Made by a program: the position numbers and the translations under genes. A DNA stretch of 23,164 bases from Phytophthora quininea (taxonomy: Eukaryota > Oomycota > Peronosporomycetes > Peronosporales > Peronosporaceae). Positions 1 through 9,536 of this stretch are shown piece by piece. Numbering within the stretch: position 1 is the first letter of the stretch; each line of letters opens with the position of its first letter. The DNA lies in assembly GCA_011947345.1 (NCBI GenBank), contig JAAVTG010000991.1, forward strand, positions 1 to 23,164. The letters are read 5' to 3'. The notes beneath the pieces are model-generated. The model did not search any database and was not told the DNA's origin. It worked only from the letters and a program-made list of their open reading frames with translations.

Positions 1-1690
1 TTATCATGAATTCGACCATAATAATCACCTGGGGATTTAATTTTCCCAGCAGTGGTATTTATGCCTTCATGTATGAGGTGCGCACTCTATCATTGGTGTG
101 GCTCTCCCGAAAAGAGAGGGGTCTGCACCACAACGGCTTGCAAGTCTGTTCAGCTCGCTAGAAGGCCAATGACATCGATGACCACCCCAAACATGAAGGA
201 TCTGCTTGTCATATCCGGCACCGCTGTCGACCACTACCCAAGCTTTAAATTTCGTGGACGCCTCCTCTCCCCATGTAGTTTGGGCACGCCACCTCCGGCC
301 ATGATACTCAGGACGTCTTCGTTAGTTTACCAAACCTGGCGGGCAATCAATGACAGAACATTGCCGAGGAGTGTAAGGGGGATACTGTGTAGGGGACTTA
401 AAGAGTAGAGCTATAACAACGAAGGTAAAAAATACATTGTGCATTTAGTAGTATGCTTTGAGAAGGACACGTGCTGCAGCAGATGCAGTGGCTGCTCAAT
501 CGTTAAATGTTGCAGTCATTTAAGCACATGATGATTGACAAGTGTTTCAGTTTTGTATCGGATAAGATCGGGTTTAATCAATTCAAACCTCAAGCACAAA
601 TGGTTAAGGCATGACGAGCCTCAACCTCAACAACCTCCTTAGCCCGTCATCGGAATGATAGCGCTGATTCTCCAAAATGAATCTGCCCGTTCTAAAACTA
701 TCCCCTGTCGAGTCTCAAAACTTAGCCGCCAAAACAAACTTTGCTGTTTTTGAGCCCCTGGAAGAGCTACGGCCAATCCGAGACCGGATTCAGGCTCTCC
801 TTCTGGAGAGGGTCAGCCCAGTCAGTCCCAGCATTTTGTCAACTGGCTGACTGTGGGCTCCATGGGAAAATGCCAAATAAGGCCTCGTAGCAAAACTTAA
901 CTCATTTTCATAATGTATATAAACGATTGCAGCAGATGTCGTGTGAATTGCCATTGATCATTTTGATGTGCAAATGGATTGTCGATACCCAGTCCATATC
1001 TCGGCCTCAGATCCTACCGTCGGACGCAAGAGCTGTAGTGCCCGCGTGAAGGTATCCGCGCTCGCGAGGCACTGCTCATTCGGGCTCTTGCCGGCAACAA
1101 AGCAGAGTGAATTCAGTAATACACTGTATTCGCTTTATTTTGATGGTATCGCCTTAAACTAAGAGTTGTGGCACTGCTAATGGCTCGTGCGAAACAGATA
1201 GAGAAGAAGACTACTGGTGGCCCCTAAGAAGCAGCTGGCTGTGCGCGCGGGCTATACAGTTCTCCCCACATCATAAAGCAGTGACTGCTTCGACAAACTG
1301 CAGCTTTCATGTCTGTGGAGTGTCGAGTTGAGATATTGATGCCGTGCTGCTGCACTATGATAGCATCGCGCCAAAGCTTCAAGAAAGGAACTGATTGGTC
1401 AATGGGGCACAGCAAGAATTGCTACGGCTCTAAAAGGACAGCAATCTGTTTCAAATTGTGGAAGTCTTCTTGCAAAGGCAACAAATAACGAAGGATTCCT
1501 CACGAAGATCTGACCGATAGAGCTATCTTCGTACAGCACGGTTCGTAGTGATCTTGTGTCGGTGCTGCCAAAGTATCATGCCGAACATCAACCAAGTAAA
1601 CTTGATGGTGTCCCGTTGCAGCATTCAAGGTTCCAAGGACTCGTCAAGTATCTTAATCGGCTCTACGGAACCACACTAGGAGAGGATACC
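1..1690. other. Left flank with no recognised gene
   Basis: I see no gene family here. Open frames are short and do not read like conserved protein. The most protein-like is a 57-codon ATG frame at 677-850 (+), with a charged amphipathic C-terminal half and no recognised motif. Right after its middle there are small hairpins: CTCTCC/GGAGAG at 795-810, and GTCAGCC at 812-818 pairing with GGCTGAC at 845-851. No long terminal repeats, transposase motifs or tRNA boxes were seen. The end near 1560-1690 may already belong to the broken pleckstrin-homology gene that follows. Confidence 0.5.
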
Positions 1691-1701
1691 AACAAAGCTT
1701 A

Positions 1702-3725
1702 TTGGTGGCATTGAAAGAATCTGTGCCGCCTGCAGCGTCGCCGCGTACAATGGCATTGAATCAGAGCGGTCCTGCTTCATCGACGTCAAAGGATTTAACC
1801 GACTTGCTTATTTGGAGCAAAGAATTCAGCTACGGAGTAGGTCTACGCGACGGGATGATGACCATGACCGTGAAGGACGACAGCTCTGGTCGTTAGTCGA
1901 CTGCTTTTTCCATCGATACGAGCGCGCATGAATGGCTCCGGTTCGAAGCACGAGACAGTATGGAGAAGCGCATGTGGATCCAGTTCATTCATGTTGCATT
2001 GGACACTGTACTGGCACAGACTTTGCTAGCAGAAGAACAGTTAACCGATCGAAGAGCTCAAACTCCAGGTGAGAAAGGTTTTGATGCTACAATTGGGTTT
2101 GGATGGCCTGCAGAACGCCGAGAAGGTCCTGCCCCATTGAAGAACGTTTTGTCGTTTTTATGACGTTTTGCGCGCTTGGAAGTAAGTTGCGAAGTAAGTA
2201 GATTGATCGGAAGCAATGATCTCCTAGTTCTGCTCCTACCCAAGGGGTGCTGCCCTGTGGCAGCCTCCCCGGCCTCGCAGGGCCAGTCGTTGGCTGTTTA
2301 TGCTGGCGCTGCATTACACGGCGCAGCTAGTCTTGGTTGTGTATGACGGGGTAGTCGGTAGCCGGTTGTCGGGTCGGTGTCTTGGTGTAGCCGCTAGCGG
2401 CGGCAGCCACGGTGGTCGTGGTCGTCTGGAGACTGGACTCCACAGTTTTTCCCGACATTGCCGTCCCCGCGAGATCTCTGGTTGGAAGCGTTTGGTAGTC
2501 GCATCGACTTGACGGGATGTGAAGCTTTACTTGCAGACGAGAAGATTATGATGAAGTTGGATCGTGAAGATGAAGAAGTGGCCCAAGAAGTTGCTACTGC
2601 CAAAACAAAAGAGCAGCGACGAGTGACGAAAATGGTGGAACGGAGATAGACCAATTCGCATACTTGCTCCAAGAGGACGGTAGCCGACGTGGACACAGTG
2701 CTTGCCAAGAAATACGAGCTGGGTCTCAAAGTGGACGTCAAAGGTTCTCGACAAAGCGTATGCTGACCTCGGAGGAAACAGCTCAGTGGCTGCAAGCAGC
2801 ATGAATTGGTCTTTGTGCGTGCCGAGCGATCTCAGAGTATAACTGAGAGAGCCTTCACACGTGAAGTGGCAGCACATTTAGCTGTCACTGCAGCAAATTT
2901 TGGTACAGATGATGACAGTAGCGTCGTTGTAACTTCGGGAGCGAGGACCAAAGGGTATCTACGAGTGCGCCATCATAACTTGGGGTCCATTTGGCGAGGT
3001 CGGTTTGTAGTCCTCGAAGACAGTCGTCTAGCAGTGTATGACGACCCTGCAGAAGCGGCCGTTGACAAAGTAAACGATAAAAGTTTGGCGAGCAATGCGT
3101 TGGAAGGACGTGAATGGGGGTGGAGAAATGAAATCCTGCGTTTACAAGCATCAGTCTGAAAGGAACAGGTTTTCGGGGCGAAACGAGCAGTGGCGTATAC
3201 TTGGAGTGCATTGCTTCGAGTGAAGAAGACGCTCCTCGCTGGAAAAACGCTACCTCAGCCGCCACGACGAAGCAAACCTCCGATGCCATGGCATCACGCG
3301 ACATTACACTGCCATTTATCGCTGGTGCACGCACGGAAGGCTACATCAAGCTGAACCAGAGAAGACGATCAAGATGAAAGGTCTGGAGCAATGGAGGACT
3401 CGCTACTGCGTCATCATGTGCTCGCACTGGCTGGTGTACGCAAACCAACAGCAAGCCATCTCGTCGGGGGAAGCGCCCACGCCAGTGGCAGTGTACGAGC
3501 TTCTCGGTGTCGTTCCCGTTCACAATAATGAAGACGAGAAATCGGTCGGCAGCTTTTGGCTTCATGTGCTTCCAGGTGAAGTTCAAAGTTCGTTCGAGTT
3601 TGGAGCGCAAGCGATGGCTGGAAGACGAACTGAGTAGCCAAGCCAAAACCAATGAAGACCTCGCTCGATCAGCAAGAGATCGCGAAGACAAACAGGTAGC
3701 TCGGGATGCAGGAAATGAAGAGTGA
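1702..3725 (+). pseudogene. Broken multi-PH-domain protein gene
   Basis: Three stretches resemble pleckstrin-homology (PH) domains, which bind membrane phosphoinositides or proteins. Segment 1 (about 1800-2040) ends in a helix reading AHEWLRFEARDSMEKRMWIQF, interrupted upstream by a TAG at 1894-1896. Segment 2 (about 2945-3220) starts TKGYLRVRHHNLGSIWRGRF followed by VVLEDSRLAVYDD. Segment 3 (about 3325-3660) starts TEGYIKLNQ, continues QWRTRYCVIMCSHWLVYANQ and ends with the helix SLERKRWLEDEL. Linkers between them (2458-2800) read coherently only by moving between all three frames. At 2069 a good splice donor (CAG then GTGAGA) could open an intron ending near 2445, so part of the disruption may be introns. 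Either a decayed gene or a real gene with introns plus sequence errors. I do not recognise a specific orthologue. Confidence 0.55.
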
Positions 3726-4038
3726 GGCTCGACGGATGTCGGCTTGCTTTTTCAAATGCGTCCCAGTCAACTCGAACGGCTTTGTCTCGAAGCGCGGCGG
3801 CGCCACTAGGAATTCTAGACTTCCCGTCCACTGCTGCTGCTTGCAACTCGCAATATACGTGTGACTACTAGGCTTAGCCGACTAGCGCAGTCGAAATGGA
3901 TACAGTCATCCACTTCAGTGTCCACAAAGAAGAAATCCGTTACCGCACCCTGTGCGACTCTCGGCGAGCTAGCTCCACACCCCAAGGATATTCCGCGTAC
4001 AATCTCTTCTGCACTTACCAACTCGCACCGCTTTGACC
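3726..4038 (+). other. Upstream region of membrane copy A
   Basis: This 313-bp stretch separates the PH-domain remnant from the first array gene. A 45-codon ATG frame starts near 3896 but has no recognised motif and probably is not a gene. The last 30 bases contain the start-proximal element described separately. I see no TATA box in it. Confidence 0.4.
4012..4028 (+). promoter_or_regulatory. Start-proximal CAACTCGCAC element, copy A
   Basis: CAACTCGCAC at 4019-4028 lies 10 bases before the ATG at 4039, preceded by CACTTAC. The same ten bases sit 6 bases before the ATG of copy D. Oomycete promoters often use initiator elements containing TCAYT-like cores, so this may be an initiator region, or simply conserved 5' leader from gene duplication. 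Its position supports 4039, not 4128, as the original start of copy A. Confidence 0.4.
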
Positions 4039-4880
4039 ATGAAGAGCCCCGCGGTCGAGCAGCACTGCGACGTCATCTACCACCGCTACCCGAGCGCAGA
4101 CTTTGACGATGCACAAAGCCCATTCCGATGGCTCTAGCAGTCGAGCCAGAAGCCACCGAAGATGAGGAAGCCAGTTGTCGACAAGTTCCTCAGACGCCTC
4201 CCAGCCACATCGAGCCCTTGGACACTTCCCGTCGCTGTTTCTGGGGCCGACTTGGTCGACTGCTGGTCTTCCACTTGCTAAACGCAGTGTTGGGTCTTGG
4301 TGGCGCCATCTTCGTGATCGTGATGGTCCCATTAAGTGTCGGACTTGTCGTGCTGTTTGGTGTGGGGATCGTCCTGTTCCAAGTCACTGCTGCTGCGGTG
4401 GAGCTGCTGGCAAAGGCCGACATCGGCCTGGCCAACCTGATAACAACAGACCAGAAGCTGCACAAGGCCTTTGGCGTCCAGAGCGGCTTCTCCACGAACA
4501 ACGGCTGCAGTACCTGTACTGCGAGACTGCTGTTCCTGTCTCCTCGGATGTTGCTGGTGATGGTCTACTTCGCTACCGCCAAGTTGGCTACAGGCATGTT
4601 CAGTTTGATCGCCGTGGCGTGGGGACTTGTGCTCCCTATTGCAGCTCTTTGCGGAGATGCAGATGTCATCGGGTTTGAACATCACCCCGGAACGTACGTC
4701 GCGGTGGTGCTAATTGCATGGGTGATTGGGATGCTGTGCATTGTGCTCGTCCCGAAACCTTCCATTGCACTTACGAAATGGGCGTGCGCAGGGCATGGAG
4801 TCGAGAGCGAGATTTACTCGGCGAAAGCGCCGACGGACACTCCTATAACGGACCTGGAAGCTTCTCCAGCTACCATGTAG
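4039..4880 (+). CDS. Array copy A: multi-pass membrane protein
   Basis: The intact frame is 4128-4880, 250 residues from MALAVEPEATEDEEA. Upstream, an ATG at 4039 opens 32 codons that contain IYHRYPSADFDDAQ and then hit TAG at 4135-4137. A similar motif (IRHLYPSDDFDAS) occurs in copy C, so the two frames were probably one gene with one indel near 4120-4130. Numbering from MALAVEP, hydrophobic segments lie at about 44-65, 66-90, 141-174 and 188-208, with an acidic/proline-rich N-terminal tail and a short soluble C-terminus. The stretch FHLLNAVL near 48-55 matches YHVLNVVL in copy B and FHLLNIQL in copy D. PGTYVAVVLIAWVIGM corresponds to PGEYFGVCLLIWAVGI in copy C. Family and function are not recognised. 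Likely an integral membrane protein; transport or signalling roles would be guesses. Confidence 0.7.
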
Positions 4881-5628
4881 CGAAGTAAATATTTTCTGGT
4901 AGTCGCTATATTTCACTCACATCCTTTTGACGGATTTTTGCATCATAACTCAAGTTGTTGGCAAGAATGTCTAGATACCTCCCGTTGTATTCTTCAGGGG
5001 GTGTCAGAGCTCACCGATCCTTTGTTCTGTCTGACACCCGAATAGCTTAATCACACCAGATAAATAGCTGGAGCTTGCGTTGGTACGACTAAACTTGTCA
5101 ATCCCAGCGAACCAGCGTAGAGTAGCAGCATTCCCCATAGTCGCCTCGAAATTCTCAACACCGACGCCAGACTAAAAAGCCTTCCGTTCTTGATGTAGTG
5201 GACTTTCAATGGCAACGTTGAGTTACACGAATTCAGATCGAATGTCGCTCTCGATCATCATGTCCACAAATTCATCTTTGAGGTAAAACTCACAATGGAA
5301 GAACAAGAAAACAACCATCTACATTTTGATGCTTCACACCGGAAGGCCGGCAAGAGATGTCTGCATCGTACAGAACAATCGAAGCCAATTCGGCTTTTGT
5401 GTCAATATCGTGGGGGACACAATCCGTCGCTTGTTGGAAGATGCCGGTATTCATCTTAGTCCGAAGTCGACGGAATCATTGCTAAAAAAATAATTGGAAA
5501 TGAACTGATTGATGGCATTTGCGATGATCCTCAATTAAAACGTGATCGACTCCATCAGTACGAGAATATGAGAATTCATCTCATTGGAGTTTTCCTGTCG
5601 TAGCGGCCAAGTGAAGAATTGAGCGAAG
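4881..5628. other. Spacer between array copies A and B
   Basis: There is no supported gene in this 748-bp spacer. It contains the perfect 10-bp inverted repeat at 4999-5039 and otherwise short frames with frequent stops. Unlike copies A, C and D, the bases immediately before the copy B start (5629) lack the CAACTCGCAC or TCACTC start-proximal element. Confidence 0.5.
4999..5039. repeat. Inverted repeat, 10-bp arms
   Basis: GGGTGTCAGA at 4999-5008 pairs perfectly with TCTGACACCC at 5030-5039 across a 21-base loop. It lies about 120 bp after the stop of copy A. It could be a transcribed hairpin in the 3' region, the remnant of a small inverted-repeat transposon, or chance. No target-site duplication was found around it. 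Confidence 0.45.
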
Positions 5629-6443
5629 ATGTCCAGTCAGAAGCTTCACGCAGATGCAAATCCATCCAAGCCCACCTCCGTTCCAAGTGCCAAACACCTC
5701 GATTTCAAAACATTTGCGACTACGTTAGGTGTTGCTCTTGTGTATCACGTCCTGAATGTCGTGCTGTCTCTTTTCGGGGTCACCATGGCTGTGGTGGCGC
5801 TTGTCAGCGCAATCACGCTGCTTGGATTTCTCGTGCCAGGTGTCTTTGTGGTTTTCGCGGTGGGGTCGTCGCTGTATTTGCTACAACTGCAAGACGTGAT
5901 TGCCCTTCGAATCGGCTTGTACACGCCTTTTCCATCGCTGCAGTCGTGATTACTAGTGGTTGGATTATCATTGGTGCGGTTACTTCATCGTTGGCAGTCT
6001 TTTCATTGATGGGGTGTTTGGGGTTGACGTTAGCGTTGATCCAAGACGATATCCACCTTGCCACGTTGGTTCGAAGGCGACTCACCGGTACAGGGACCAA
6101 GAAACAGGAGCCGGCATCGTCAAGTTCTTTTGATCGGGAACTCGACATGAACATTTACTTTTCAAGTCTGGAGGAAAATCCTCGCAAGGCTTTTGTTGAT
6201 TTGGAAAAGGTTGTGGCGTCGTGAAAGCCATTACGGGGCTCCTGAGTTTGAGTGATATTTCTAGCTGTTGCTGCACCAGCGACCAGGATGTTCAGTGGCC
6301 AAGACTCGTTCATTTTGAGATGGATTGGGTTTGAAGGCGAGGCCAGCGATTATGTTGGCGTCTGCTTGTTGGTCTGGATCTTTGGGATTGTCAGTTTAGT
6401 TCCCGCGGCAATGCTGTCTACGAAGCTGACCTGTGCGTTGTAG
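5629..6443 (+). pseudogene. Array copy B, frameshifted membrane protein
   Basis: Copy B opens with MSSQKLHADANPSKPTSV at 5629, followed by hydrophobic segments with YHVLNVVL and LQLQDVIALRIGLY. It leaves this frame near 5917-5930: the continuation AFSIAAVVITSGWIIIGA reads in another frame to a stop at 6222-6224 and includes LALIQDDIHLATL, matching LVCALVEDDVLLAAY of copy D. A further change of frame is needed before GVVKAITGLLSL (about 6200-6245), and another before ILAVAAPATRMF. The tail from 6252, with ASDYVGVCLLVWIFGIVSL and AMLSTKLTC, ends at 6443, earlier than copies C and D. At least two or three indels separate it from an intact gene. It is a pseudogene if the sequence is correct. Confidence 0.65.
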
Positions 6444-7297
6444 TGACAGCCATTAGTCGTGATATAAAAGACGTTGTCCCTGCTTGACCAACGATACCTC
6501 TGAACAATATTTTTTTAGCACGTTTGCTATTCCTTCGGGCGTTTGTCAAATTCACAGTTCGTTAGAACTGTGTATTGTGTAGCAGATTTACACTCCGTTA
6601 CGGGTAACGCGAGTAGTAGTAACGCTGAGATGTTGTACTGGTATCACGAGGGCTGATGGTACAGCATTTCAAGGATAAAAGACCACCCCAAGCGCTGATG
6701 CGTCCACTTTTTAATCAACAGCTCGAACATCATAAAACCGAGCTTGGTGTGCCTCCATTAACGAATTCACTAGCTTGGTGACCCGCGGTGTTGAATCTCT
6801 TACTCTAAAAGATGTCCTATCAAAATTCAAGCAAGGATTTCGTTGCGGAGCGGCAGTGACAGCTTGGCATGTGACCATGAACGATTGAATGGAAGTTTGC
6901 TGGAAACCTGCCGAGTTTTTACTGAAGGCCGTACAGGGGTAGATACCACCGCGCGGTTTTGGAATTCTCATCGACTAGATCGACTAGTCCAACCCTCTTC
7001 CAGGTTGATTGCCGGATATCTATTCTCAACGAACTGTGGCATTTCCCCGGGACCCACGAGCCTGGGCTAGTTATCGACATAATAAAGCCTTGTGCGAGGG
7101 TAAAAAAATGTCGCGAGCCACAAGCTTGGAGGTGACTGAGAACGCCGTCGACCGACGCATCATTGTCGTACTCGTCGATTTTATCGGGCTGGCCAAATTC
7201 CTGTGTATCCTCCCGGAAAACGACGAATACATTTTGCGGATAAATTTTGAGTTGGTTGATCTAGCAGTACAACGTAGGCATACTTTACCCACAGCAG
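6444..7297. other. Spacer between array copies B and C
   Basis: No gene is supported in this 854-bp stretch. A plus-strand frame running from about 7009 into copy C has no recognised motif and is probably fortuitous. No inverted or direct terminal repeats large enough to mark a transposon were seen. It may hold degraded remains of other array members, but I could not align any. Confidence 0.4.
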
Positions 7298-7311
7298 TCA
7301 CTCGTAGTGCA
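7298..7311 (+). promoter_or_regulatory. Start-proximal TCACTC element, copy C
   Basis: TCACTC at 7298-7303 followed by GTAGTGCACC precedes the ATG at 7315. Copy D has TCACTCAACTCGCACAGCAG before its ATG, so the leader aligns base by base with a small gap. It is consistent with an initiator-like element or a conserved 5' leader retained after duplication. Confidence 0.35.
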
Positions 7312-7314
7312 CCA

Positions 7315-8155
7315 ATGTCTACCGATACGAGCAGCAAACAAGGCGAGGATGTCCATGTGGACACTTTTTTCCTCGGATGGAGCCTCAGACTCAAGTGAAG
7401 TCACCGGATCCACCGAAGCTAGATAGCACTTGTCGGCATAATTGTGGTACTACTCTGTCTCGTGCCGATTGCTTTGATTGTTTTGATAGTGGAGCCTCAA
7501 CTGTTAGTGTTTGGACTGCAAAACATGGTCAGTCTCAGGATTAGCATTTACATCCTGTTGACTGTCACTGTGTTTGCGGTTGGTATGACAGTCAACTCGT
7601 CGTGTACGCTATTGGTGACGTTCGTGGCGCCGATGGCAATCAACTTACTTCCTGGTGAAAATCGGCTCCCATTCAAGTTAGCTGACGGCAGCCGGAATTG
7701 ACGCTATCCGCCACCTCTACCCGAGCGACGATTTTGATGCTAGCAAAGTGAAGAAAAAATGCTGCCTTAGCTGCGACCTTCTCACTTTTTACGGTTTTCT
7801 TTTCGGCTTGGTGAAGACAACGATGGGAGTGCTGAATTCGGCGGTGGTTCTAGCTGTTTTTGCACCGGTAATTTCACTCTGCAGTGGTGGTTGGATAACA
7901 TTTGCAGACGAGCCCGGCGAATACTTTGGCGTTTGTTTGTTGATCTGGGCCGTCGGAATTACTGGTTTGGAGCCTTTGGTAATCCTGTTGACGGAGTTGA
8001 CTTGTTGGCTGTTTGGCGTCCGAGACTCAAACCAACTAGAGTCGGATCACCCTCAGCGCAAAAATGAGGCAGTGGTGGTGGTGACTTCAATTCAAGAACC
8101 AAGCACGACCAGTTTCGAGGAAATCGATTTAAACGCTGCTGGAAAAGAGGTTTGA
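7315..8155 (+). pseudogene. Array copy C, internally deleted membrane protein
   Basis: The start MSTDTSSKQ at 7315 aligns with MSFDHVPNSKQ of copy D. The next matching piece, SSDGASDSSE (about 7370-7400), is in another frame and corresponds to SSEQASDSSE of D. The D segment carrying the first membrane helix is then missing: C resumes at about 7436 with LVGIIVVLLCLVPIALIVLI and VEPQLLVFGLQ, matching VEPLLFVTQLQ. It breaks again near 7640-7700, where GTGAAAATC to GGCAG could be a very short intron, then runs open as a 135-residue frame (7748-8155) with GLVKTTMGVLN, EPGEYFGVCLLIWAVGI and the C-terminal SFEEIDLNAAGKEV. Ancestral structure is clear; the present copy cannot make the full protein. 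Confidence 0.65.
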
Positions 8156-8430
8156 TTGTTGTGGCACAAAACTTGATCTGGATCAATTAAATTCAGTCGT
8201 TCTTCTCGTTGAAACTTGTCTTTTCGTTGCTCGTAAGGTAACTTTCTTCACCACACTTCGTCGTCGCCACTGGAGATTGATTTTGCTATCCTCACTCAAA
8301 CAACAGCAAATCAATCCATCACTATAACGAAGTCCAACGACGATGGAAGCGTTATGATCCACGATTGAGGTGATGCCTCTGCTTTGACTGCTGATTTTCT
8401 TTCTCATTCCAATATTTACCCGATAACAGT

Positions 8431-8445
8431 TCACTCAACTCGCAC
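8431..8445 (+). promoter_or_regulatory. Start-proximal TCACTCAACTCGCAC element, copy D
   Basis: TCACTCAACTCGCAC ends 6 bases before the ATG at 8452. CAACTCGCAC is shared exactly with copy A and TCACTC with copy C. TCACTC resembles the TCAYT core of oomycete initiators, but no transcript start is known from this sequence. Confidence 0.4.
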
Positions 8446-8451
8446 AGCAGC

Positions 8452-9467
8452 ATGTCTTTTGATCACGTCCCAAACAGCAAACAAGTCAAGGTTATTCGGG
8501 TGGAAACCCTTTCGTCGGAACAAGCGTCAGACTCAAGCGAACGTACCGAAACTCAATCCGAGTGTGGTGGTAAATGCCGCCGCCTCAAGATGCTTGCAAA
8601 GGCGTTGGGTATTTCTCTCGCGTTTCACCTGCTAAATATCCAACTGGCAATTTGCATCGCTGTCACTACAGCGACAGTATTTGCCAACACGATCGCGTCG
8701 ATTGTCTGTGCCGTGCCATTTGGACTGATGATTCTCGTGGTGGAGCCACTGCTGTTTGTGACTCAGCTTCAAGGCATCGTTGGTCTTAGAATTTCTATGC
8801 ATGTCGTGTTGACTACTACTACTACCTTTCTCGTTGGTGCGATGAGTTCCCCCTACATCGCGGGGCTGTATGCTTGCGGACCGGTTTGTGTACTGTTGGG
8901 TTATACGTTGCTATGGCTAGTTTGTGCGTTAGTTGAGGACGATGTGCTCCTTGCAGCCTACTTCCAGACGAGAATCAGCTCCGATACAACCGAAGTTCAT
9001 GGTCACCACCACTTTAACCTGGAGGAAGATTATTTTCAGTGGGGCACCCGTGTTGATCATTCGTCGGGTGGGGAATTGCGATGCTTTTCGGTGTTGTGAA
9101 GACGACGATGGGGGCGCTGAGTTTGGTGGAGGTTCTGGCTGTTTTTGCTCCGTTGATTGCACTATGCAGTGGTGGTGAAGATCCTTTCATCTCCAGTTGG
9201 ATAACGTTTGCGAACGAGCCCAGCGAATGTCCCGGTATTTTTTGTTGATTTGGGTCGTCGGGGTAGTTAGTTTAATGACTTTGGCCATGCTGTCGACGAA
9301 ATTGAGTTATTGGCTGCTCGCCGTCCAAGATTCCAACCAACAAAAGTCCGGACAGCAAGAAAATGAAGGGGGCAGTGGTGGTGGTGACTCCAACGCAAGA
9401 GCCAAACATGGCCAGCTTTGAGGAGATTGATGTAATCGCGACCAACCCTGCTGGAAACAAGGTTTGA
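8452..9467 (+). pseudogene. Array copy D, membrane protein with late frameshifts
   Basis: The first half is intact: 215 codons from MSFDHVPNSKQVKVIRVE (8452-9099), with a serine/glutamate-rich cytosolic tail, FHLLNIQLAICIAV, then hydrophobic segments around LMILVVEPLLFVTQLQGIVG, LRISMHVVL and LLWLVCALVEDDVLLAAY. Near 9055-9085 the frame changes; GIAMLFGVVKTTMGALSL follows in another frame and matches GLVKTTMGVLN of copy C. Near 9232 one base is missing relative to C, after ITFANEPSEC and before FLLIWVVGVVSLM. A third change near 9355-9375 restores the family tail NMASFEEIDV, ending with TGA at 9465-9467. Without that third shift the frame stops at 9421. Reconstructed length would be about 335 residues. 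All three breaks are small indels, so decay and sequence error are both possible. Confidence 0.65.
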
Positions 9468-9536
9468 CTGTCGTGGCACAAGAACTAAGCTAAAACCAAT
9501 GAAAATCCAATCTTTTTGTTTATTATCGTAGACTTC

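Noticed and set aside
677..850. 57-codon plus-strand frame with adjacent hairpins (795-851)
   Set aside because: No family, no neighbours and no terminal repeats to mark a small transposon; length is within chance expectation.
2327..2458. Minus-strand 43-codon frame starting MSGKTVESSLQTTTTTVAAA
   Set aside because: It has coding-like composition but no recognised motif, a stop soon after, and it lies in what may be an intron of the plus-strand PH gene. Too weak to call.
6900..7400. Possible retrotransposon or gene fragment upstream of copy C (129-codon frame from 7009)
   Set aside because: No reverse transcriptase, integrase or gag-like motif, no long terminal repeats, and its end overlaps the copy C leader.
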